The notes under the pieces: generated by a model
What the model was told of the DNA's origin: nothing
The model's input: only the letters and a program-made list of their open reading frames with translations
Database searches by the model: none
DNA from: Alphaproteobacteria bacterium
GTDB lineage: Bacteria > Pseudomonadota > Alphaproteobacteria > UBA9655
DNA: 49,214 bases
NCBI GenBank assembly: GCA_019748065.1
Contig: JAIEQB010000049.1
Coordinates: 1 to 49,214 of the forward strand
Direction: 5' to 3'
Shown here: piece by piece, positions 44,063 to 49,214 of the stretch
Layout of the letters: each line of letters opens with the position of its first letter
Position numbering within the stretch: the first letter of the stretch is position 1
Program-made: the position numbers and the translations under genes

Positions 44063-44174
44063 TTCTTACTTTCTGAATAAGAAAAAGAATTTTTCAAAAC
44101 CCACTTGCTGTTTCACTTGTCTTCCTTTTTGATAAGAACCATGTATAATGTGATAGTCTTTAAGGAGAAATGTC

Positions 44175-44408
44175 ATGACTAACCTCACTATTCCCGATGA
44201 ATTGGATAAGCGCTTGTCAGCACTTGCCGCAAAAGCCCATGTTCCCAAAGATGAATATGCTCTCCATGCTCTCGAAGAATATCTTGAAGATCAGGAAGAC
44301 TATTTACAGGCTCTTGAGATTTCCCAACGTGTGGAAAGAGGAGAAGAAAAAACCATTCCGTATGAAGACGTGATAAGGCAATACGAGAATGACCACTCCT
44401 CCCACTAA
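44175..44408 (+). CDS. RelB/RHH-type antitoxin
   Basis: 77 residues with a short N-terminal beta-strand (LTIPDELDKRLSALAAKAH), a ribbon-helix-helix pattern, and an acidic tail. AGGAG lies seven bases upstream, and TATAAT at 44144-44149 is a good -10 box. It overlaps the toxin gene by 20 bp and sits antiparallel between traF and traH. Confidence 0.85.
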   Translation: MTNLTIPDELDKRLSALAAKAHVPKDEYALHALEEYLEDQEDYLQALEISQRVERGEEKTIPYEDVIRQYENDHSSH

Positions 44409-44697
44409 ATGGTCTTTGGAGTTTACAGAAAAAGCGACTAAAGAATTCAAAAAACTTGATCCTGAAACCTACCGCAGAGTTAGAAATTTTCTTGATAAGA
44501 ATCTTCTGACAGCTGAAGATCCACGAGCGTTGGGTAAAGCTCTTACCGGAAATCTGAAAGAGTTTTGGCGATATCGGATTGGGGATTACCGGCTGATTTG
44601 CGAAATTATGGATCACAAATTGACTATTGTTGCTATAAAAATAGACCATCGCAGCAAAGTTTATAAAAATGTTCATTTTTTGAAATCTCCAGCTTGA
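44389..44697 (+). CDS. RelE/ParE-superfamily toxin
   Basis: 102 residues with the RelE fold pattern: WSLEFTEKATKEFKKLD, then RALGKALTGNLKEFWRYRIGDYRL and VAIKIDHRSKVY. RelE toxins cleave mRNA on the ribosome; the basic Arg residues of the YRIGDYRLI strand and the C-terminal HRSKVY are typical. The end overlaps the 3' end of convergent traF by 25 bp. With its antitoxin it would stabilise the element. Confidence 0.9.
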   Translation: MTTPPTKWSLEFTEKATKEFKKLDPETYRRVRNFLDKNLLTAEDPRALGKALTGNLKEFWRYRIGDYRLICEIMDHKLTIVAIKIDHRSKVYKNVHFLKSPA

Positions 44698-45533
44698 ATA
44701 CGTGTTAAGAGTTCAATTCTTTCCTCGATTTCACTTTCGGAAACCATCCCATAAGCTAAAGGAATCATTTGTCCTGAGGTTGGATGAAAGGCAATGAGGG
44801 CAGGAATATGAGATACTTGAAGACGGGCTGCCATGCCATTGTCTCGTTTAGCTCCAGGAAACTCGGGTAGTATCCCCCCATCTAAAGACACAGCGAGAAC
44901 AGACCACCCATGCTTTTTAGCAAAATCTTTGACAATGGGAGCAAAGTGGTGGCAGTAGTCACATGTCCCCTTAAAGAAGAAGAACAACCCATATTCTTGA
45001 GCTAAAGCCTTAATGCGCTTTGTAATGTCATGGTGCCTCTCCTGATAATAAATGTGCCGAGCATTCTGATCGACTGGATGAACTAAGGTTTCGTCCAAAG
45101 CAGGTGTTTTCATCACAACCTGTTTCCACACTTCTGAAAACCGCTCGCTCTGATCCATCAACGCTTTTTGCGCGAGAATATAAGTTATGATATTCTCATG
45201 AGAAGGTTCGAGAATAGCTGTATGTAGCTTTGTCTCGAGTTCCTTGCGTTGAGCCTCAATTTTCTTCGTTGGGGGTGAAGAAGAGAAAGGAGAGCTCCTG
45301 CCGGAGGGGCTCTCGGAGTTTTCCTTTCTCTCTTCTATTTTGCTGGGGGGATCTTCATACCAATGCCAGCCTTCTGCATGACGTGTAAAAAACGCCGTGC
45401 TCAGTGCACAATGTTCAGTGCTCAGAAAGAAAAAAGGAAGAGTAATAAAAAACTTCAAAGGCACAGGTAAAAGCCTTAGAGATTCTCCTCTCTCAACAAA
45501 CTTTTTGACAACTGATGACTTATTACTAACCAT
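44673..45533 (-). CDS. traF: F-type pilus assembly protein TraF (thioredoxin-like)
   Basis: 286 residues. A signal/anchor segment (FFITLPFFFL) precedes a low-complexity linker, then a thioredoxin-like domain with active-site C-D-Y-C in FKGTCDYCHHFAPIV and HIPALIAFHP carrying the cis-Pro. TraF-type proteins help oxidative folding of cysteine-rich TraN, TraU and TraH in the periplasm. It starts three bases after traN ends and is transcribed with it. The N-terminal TEHCALSTAFF is encoded by short GTGCTCA/GTGCACA repeats. Confidence 0.9.
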   Translation of the reverse strand: MVSNKSSVVKKFVERGESLRLLPVPLKFFITLPFFFLSTEHCALSTAFFTRHAEGWHWYEDPPSKIEERKENSESPSGRSSPFSSSPPTKKIEAQRKELETKLHTAILEPSHENIITYILAQKALMDQSERFSEVWKQVVMKTPALDETLVHPVDQNARHIYYQERHHDITKRIKALAQEYGLFFFFKGTCDYCHHFAPIVKDFAKKHGWSVLAVSLDGGILPEFPGAKRDNGMAARLQVSHIPALIAFHPTSGQMIPLAYGMVSESEIEERIELLTRIQAGDFKK

Positions 45534-45536
45534 AGG

Positions 45537-47435
45537 CTACGCCTCCGGCCTTTGTGGGGGTGGTTTTTTTGCCCTGGAACGAATACGTGAAGAACTTGCT
45601 CCCGAAGGACTAGTCCTTGAGGGACTAGATCCCGAAGGGCTAAGCCCTTTTTTGATAGTGTCGAGGCGCTCTCCTACTTTCTCTCCCATTCCTTGGAGTT
45701 TTTGAGGACTATAGTTCTTCATGAGATCTTCAAAAGCCTCAGATAAGTCCAGCTTAGAAAAGTCAATGCGTTGGATTTCACTTATGGTAAAGCCTCGGCA
45801 GAGAGGCTCTTTAGGGCTGCCCCAGCCAAGGTTGATTTGCCTTCTTCCTTGTTCATGAAAGGCTTTAAGAAGCTTTGATCCAAAGCAACAGAAGGAAGAT
45901 TTTTTCTTAATGCATACGCCTAACCTCTTTTTAGCGCAGTAAGTTCCTACATAATGACACAGACGGGATTGACGTTTTACTTGGAGAAGCTTTTCATTTG
46001 CGCTGCATCCCCCAAGACCAAGGCTCTTGCCCCAACCCTTTCCCGATCCACAACAATCCTTAAACTTCAATATACGCTTTGAGCATTTATGCCTTTTTCC
46101 TTCAAAGATGGAGTTAATTTTTCCTTGCATGTCTTTGAGGAGACTCAATTGAGCTATGGATGCCATCATCTCATTGTTCGCTTCAAAGCTTTGATCTCTG
46201 CAACTTCCATCAAGACAGAAGGGCGTGTTTCCTCCTCTAATTTGATAAGAGTTTTTGTTTGCTCCTTTGCATTGGTAGGTCTGAGTGTAAGCAACACACG
46301 TATTACCTACACTTTGTTTGCAGACGGAGTTAATCTGAACACAGCCTCTGGCTCTTAAAGGACTACAGTTATCTTTTGTAGGAAAGTCACAAGCATAGGT
46401 CAGTTTTTCTTCCCAACACTCCTTGGTAATAGGAATCCCTTCAATGATGCGTGTTTGAGGCCCTTGGGTGCATTCTTTCGTATCATAGTGGCAAAGCCCT
46501 TGATCAACGCGCTCCTCTAGGTTTTCGCAATTCGAAACCCATTTTTCGGGAAGGATCTCATAAGACTCCTCTTCATAGGTGATTTTAATAATGGGCTGAT
46601 AAGTATACCAACTTTTTTTTCTGCCTAGATTTTTATATGTATAGCCATCGTAATTGAGTAGAAAAATCTCTCTTGTACGTCCCCACCATCTTTTAACAAG
46701 TCCCCTTTGAATTCTAACTTCTTTAATTTTATCTAGTGGGAAATTTAAGGAAGGAAGACTGGCACAGCAATTATGTCTCCTCATACTAAGTTCTTGCATG
46801 CAGGCTTTATAGGGAGCTGTAATCTCTCCTCTATTATAATAAACTTCCTGAACGGCATTTCTAAGAGCTCCACAGGCAAGAGAGAAGCGTCTCTTTTTTC
46901 CCTCGGGCAGCCACAAATGAAATTTAGTCTCTAGCTCCTTTCTAAGGGTTATTTTTTTCACTTCTACAATGAGCTGACGCATGCAGTTTTCAAGGGAATC
47001 ATCGCCTGGCTCTTCACAGGTGAGGATTTCATCCTTATTCCCTCGATGGAGTTCAACAACGTGTGTTCCTTCTCCGCCTATTACTTGTAAAGGGGATGCC
47101 ATAATTTCTTGAGATCCGGTAATAAGAGAATCTTTTGAGGGATCAATTTTAACTTGAGGGCGAGAGTTAGTGCTCTGATGAAGCATTTTGCTGACAGGAT
47201 CAGATCGGCTAAGACTTTGAGCGCGTCCCTTAAGATCTCTGCCTTTGAGTTGAGCCGCCTTTGAATGGCCAGCATAAAAGGGGTGACGGCCTGCCTCGAT
47301 CTTTTTTGACTCCAACTGACTCAAAAAGTCCTGAGCCGTCTTGTCTCCTGATTTAAGGTTAGCTGTTGGACTGGCATGGACTGCCCAAGGAAAAAGATAA
47401 AACCAGATAGCCAAGAAGAGGATCAAGCCATTCAT
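45537..47435 (-). CDS. traN: F-type mating-pair stabilisation protein TraN
   Basis: 632 residues with a signal peptide (LFLAIWFYLFPWAVHA) and a very cysteine-rich middle (CEEPGDDSLENC, CASLPSLNF, CDFPTKDNC, CVQINSVCKQSVGNTC, KDCCGSGKGWG, CAKKRLGVCIKKKSSFCC), the hallmark of TraN outer-membrane adhesins, with GFTISEIQRIDFSKLDLSEA near the end. The C-terminus is Ser/Pro-rich, from a small repeated DNA motif. The start overlaps trbC by four bases (ATGA), implying coupled translation. Confidence 0.92.
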   Translation of the reverse strand: MNGLILFLAIWFYLFPWAVHASPTANLKSGDKTAQDFLSQLESKKIEAGRHPFYAGHSKAAQLKGRDLKGRAQSLSRSDPVSKMLHQSTNSRPQVKIDPSKDSLITGSQEIMASPLQVIGGEGTHVVELHRGNKDEILTCEEPGDDSLENCMRQLIVEVKKITLRKELETKFHLWLPEGKKRRFSLACGALRNAVQEVYYNRGEITAPYKACMQELSMRRHNCCASLPSLNFPLDKIKEVRIQRGLVKRWWGRTREIFLLNYDGYTYKNLGRKKSWYTYQPIIKITYEEESYEILPEKWVSNCENLEERVDQGLCHYDTKECTQGPQTRIIEGIPITKECWEEKLTYACDFPTKDNCSPLRARGCVQINSVCKQSVGNTCVAYTQTYQCKGANKNSYQIRGGNTPFCLDGSCRDQSFEANNEMMASIAQLSLLKDMQGKINSIFEGKRHKCSKRILKFKDCCGSGKGWGKSLGLGGCSANEKLLQVKRQSRLCHYVGTYCAKKRLGVCIKKKSSFCCFGSKLLKAFHEQGRRQINLGWGSPKEPLCRGFTISEIQRIDFSKLDLSEAFEDLMKNYSPQKLQGMGEKVGERLDTIKKGLSPSGSSPSRTSPSGASSSRIRSRAKKPPPQRPEA

Positions 47436-48070
47436 TGTGATCCGCCTTTCCCTGCATTTTCTAAAAGAGAGTTAGCTTCTTCTTTAAGGTCACCTTCTTT
47501 TGCAAAGGTCTCTAAGGCATATTGGAGACTGACATGACCCTGAAGGCGATCATGAAGAGGCGTTTGAGTTTGCTCCAGTGTATGAAGCTGAAAAGGACGG
47601 CTTAAGATATAGGTAGGCACAGCTGTTATAGAGAAAAGAGAAAAAAGCTCTGGATCAATAATAAGCCCCTGGCCAGTTTCTTGAATGATTTTTTGGAGAG
47701 CGTGTACCGTCTTAGCATAACTATTGTCCTTAAAACCACGGAGAACAAGGGTGGCTTTATAAAGTTTAGCTTCATTAGCCAGGTTTAAAAGAGCTTTCTC
47801 TCCCAGAGAAAAGGACACGAAGAGGGTAAGTTCTGCTGAATTTGCTTTTTGGAGATGATTTATAAAGGGCTCAGGTATTTTCTCTTTTAAGTCTGCAACA
47901 AAGTTTTGAAAGCTTTTGTCTTGTTGAAGGAGCTCAATTTTTTTTAAAGAGTCATTTTGAAGTTCATGAATTTCATCAATGTAAAGTTGACAAGAGCTAG
48001 TAACGGGATATGCTGAAATAGCTATAAAACAAGTAAGATCAATGAGTTTAAAGTCGGGTAAGAGAACCAT
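47432..48070 (-). CDS. trbC: F-type pilus assembly protein TrbC, 5' end altered by a group II intron
   Basis: About 212 residues. The body FVADLKEKIPEP, LTLFVSFSLGEKALLNLANE and IDPELFSLFSITAVPTYIL matches the F-type TrbC family of periplasmic assembly proteins. The native-looking reading frame begins with signal-like KLIDLTCFIAISAYPVTSSC. The ATG at 48070 lies in the group II intron's 3' end, six codons before the exon starts at 48053. The original start would be in a 5' exon outside the window. It is upstream of traN in the usual F order. Confidence 0.8.
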   Translation of the reverse strand: MVLLPDFKLIDLTCFIAISAYPVTSSCQLYIDEIHELQNDSLKKIELLQQDKSFQNFVADLKEKIPEPFINHLQKANSAELTLFVSFSLGEKALLNLANEAKLYKATLVLRGFKDNSYAKTVHALQKIIQETGQGLIIDPELFSLFSITAVPTYILSRPFQLHTLEQTQTPLHDRLQGHVSLQYALETFAKEGDLKEEANSLLENAGKGGSQ

Positions 48071-49142
48071 GTTACCATATGCTCTCTCCCCTAAGAATCG
48101 TACAGGACACTTTCGCGTCATACGGCTCAAGCCTCTTAAAGACCTTTGTATAAGACCCGGTTTCATAGGCACCTCCTTTCTTGTGGTGAGCTTGTTTGTG
48201 ACAGTTCAGATGTAAAAGAACCAGATTTGATGGATGATCTGTACCGCCTTTGGATTTTGGCTGTTTGTGATGAACGTCTATCTCACTTTCTGTGGTGATA
48301 GGCTGTTTACACACAGGGCATATACCATTTTGAGCTTTCCATAGATGGTCGAGATGCTTTCTTTTCAACTTCCTTAGGACTTTCTCCTGGGTACACTTTT
48401 GTAGGTACGTAGCCCAGCTTGGGTCGTAAGGATTGCAGGTTGCTCGGATTTTTGTGTGCCGCTGTATAGGAATGCGCGAGGGATCGTAGAGAGTAATAAC
48501 CCTCTTTCCCCCTTTACGCGTATCCAGTACGCGACATCCAAAGCACCAATCACGTCTGCCGTCGTGGATAAAGTATTTATCCTTTATCCATTGTGCACTC
48601 TTGGATGGGTGTCGGCGTTTCGCCCACCTCCAACAGATCTTCCATAGTTCGTGCCGAATCTTGCTAAAGGTCTTCGCGGAGACCACATGTCGATGGTATT
48701 GACACCATCCTCTGATTTTCGGGTTGAGACCCTCAATCACAATATGGTGGGTTGCCATTCGATGTTGGTAGGTAAACTCTCGGATGCCTTTTAGGAACTT
48801 TTTTACGCTGTCTTTCGAGGGGCTTATAAGAAGCTTTCCTCCATACTTGCGAACTGTCTGTCCCAAGAAGTCGAATCCTTCATCAATATGCGTGATTTTT
48901 GTTTTCTCGGACGATAAGGAGAGCCCTCTTTCTGAGAGAAATGCCTCTACCAATGGCTTAATCTCCGTTTCCAAGAGCTCTTTCGTTCTTCCCGTGATTA
49001 CAAAGTCATCAGCATATCGAATCAAGTTCACTTTATGAGCTGGTTTCCGCGAGGAGATTTTCATCGGATATTTTTCCGATAGTACTTTCCCCAATCCATC
49101 GAGCGCCATGTTGGCCAGTATAGGTGAAATAATTCCACCTTA
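48054..49142 (-). mobile_element. group II intron, 3' part
   Basis: On the minus strand, domain V occupies 48128-48095 (34 nt; GAGCCGTATG...GAAA...TACGATTC), followed by a domain VI hairpin (AGAGAGCATATGGTAACA with ATGGTTCTCT) and the 3' end ACCCGAC at 48054. The open frame for the intron protein lies upstream. The intron's 5' half is missing: similarity breaks at about 49142. Confidence 0.85.
48072..49141 (-). pseudogene. group II intron reverse transcriptase/maturase with HNH domain, N-terminus missing
   Basis: The surviving 350 or so residues begin GGIISPILANM (end of RT motif 4, Q-G-G lacks its Gln) and include the catalytic YADD (IRYADDFVITG), the maturase domain (GWCQYHRHVVSAKTF) and a C-terminal HNH endonuclease (C-P-V-C ... 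HHKQPKSKGGTDHPSNLVLLH-x-x-C). The preceding codon is a stop, and RT motifs 1-3 are absent, so it cannot be mobile. The tail of the frame runs into domain V. Confidence 0.9.
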
Positions 49143-49214
49143 TGAGAAGTAAAGCGTTATGGGAAGTAACTGACTTAATATCTTGTAAATCAATGATTCT
49201 AATTTCATTTACTT
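49142..49214. other. unrelated DNA abutting the truncated intron
   Basis: This sequence is not intron or RT-like. Read on the minus strand it ends abruptly in front of GGIISP. An insertion-sequence end or deletion junction is likely, but the element cannot be identified from 73 bp. Confidence 0.3.

Noticed and set aside
37554-48070. A complete, functional F-type transfer system
   Set aside because: Only trbC, traN, traF, traH, traG and the coupling protein are in the window; traL, E, K, B, V, C, W and U would have to lie beyond the right edge, where an intron fragment intervenes.
1-49214. CRISPR arrays
   Set aside because: No regularly spaced repeat with unique spacers was seen; the 15-bp traH repeats are contiguous coding repeats and the att-side repeats occur only twice.

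Overview
The window looks like DNA of an AT-rich, obligately intracellular alphaproteobacterium of the Rickettsiales/Holosporales type, probably an amoeba or protist symbiont. I infer this from three things. There is an alphaproteobacterial psd-pssA pair next to a Bax-inhibitor-like gene. There is a mixed conjugation system with F-type mating-pair genes and Ti-type traA/traC/traD, which is the hallmark of Rickettsiales amplified genetic elements (RAGE). And many accessory proteins have signal peptides and eukaryote-directed domains. The species cannot be named from sequence alone.

Layout. 1-3.9 kb: a housekeeping block (J-domain protein, LOG-family hydrolase, psd, pssA, BI-1 family protein) bounded by a perfect 34-bp inverted repeat that looks like IS66-type ends. 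3.9-5.3 kb: IS66 remnant, a duplicated scrap of the traA 3' end, and a DnaA-N-like gene. 6.1-9.6 kb: a three-gene cluster (unknown protein, divergent S-adenosylhomocysteine-hydrolase-like protein, SAM methyltransferase). 9.7-14.1 kb: a broken IS982 element fused to a phospholipase-D remnant, then a giant secreted protein with an OTU-type protease end. 14.4-16.0 kb: traD scrap, 3' half of tRNA-Arg(CCU) as an attachment site, and a tyrosine integrase. 16.2-19.4 kb: small gene, DUF234-type ATPase, dead serine recombinase, traD and traC. 19.4-23.2 kb: candidate oriT and the TraA relaxase-helicase. 23.5-27.3 kb: an arsenic operon (MerR regulator, ArsO-like, frameshifted ArsC, ArsM) inserted into a second DnaA-N-like gene. 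27.6-37.4 kb: an effector island (deaminase-like protein, leucine-rich-repeat protein, two more giant secreted proteins). 37.4-48.1 kb: an F-type operon on the minus strand in the order trbC, traN, traF, traH, traG, traD, with a RelBE-type toxin-antitoxin pair inserted antiparallel. 48.1-49.2 kb: the 3' part of a group II intron with a truncated reverse transcriptase.

How the parts fit. The integrase, oriT, TraA/C/D, coupling protein and F-type assembly genes are pieces of an integrative conjugative element. The arsenic operon and the secreted proteins are its cargo.

The most striking observation is a trio of large, apparently exported proteins sharing a TIGR04141/DUF6119-like core that carries an E-x-x-D ... 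H-V-K nuclease-like signature. Two of them are near-identical for about 890 residues and then switch to unrelated cysteine-protease ends: OTU in one, Ulp1/C48 (CE clan) in the other. A third carries a Ser-rich N-terminus instead. This is a modular effector or toxin family reminiscent in architecture, though not visibly in sequence, of Wolbachia CidB-type nuclease-plus-deubiquitinase proteins. The second striking point is that all three enzymes of the arsenic operon carry N-terminal extensions, two of them convincing signal peptides, so detoxification may occur outside the bacterial cytoplasm.
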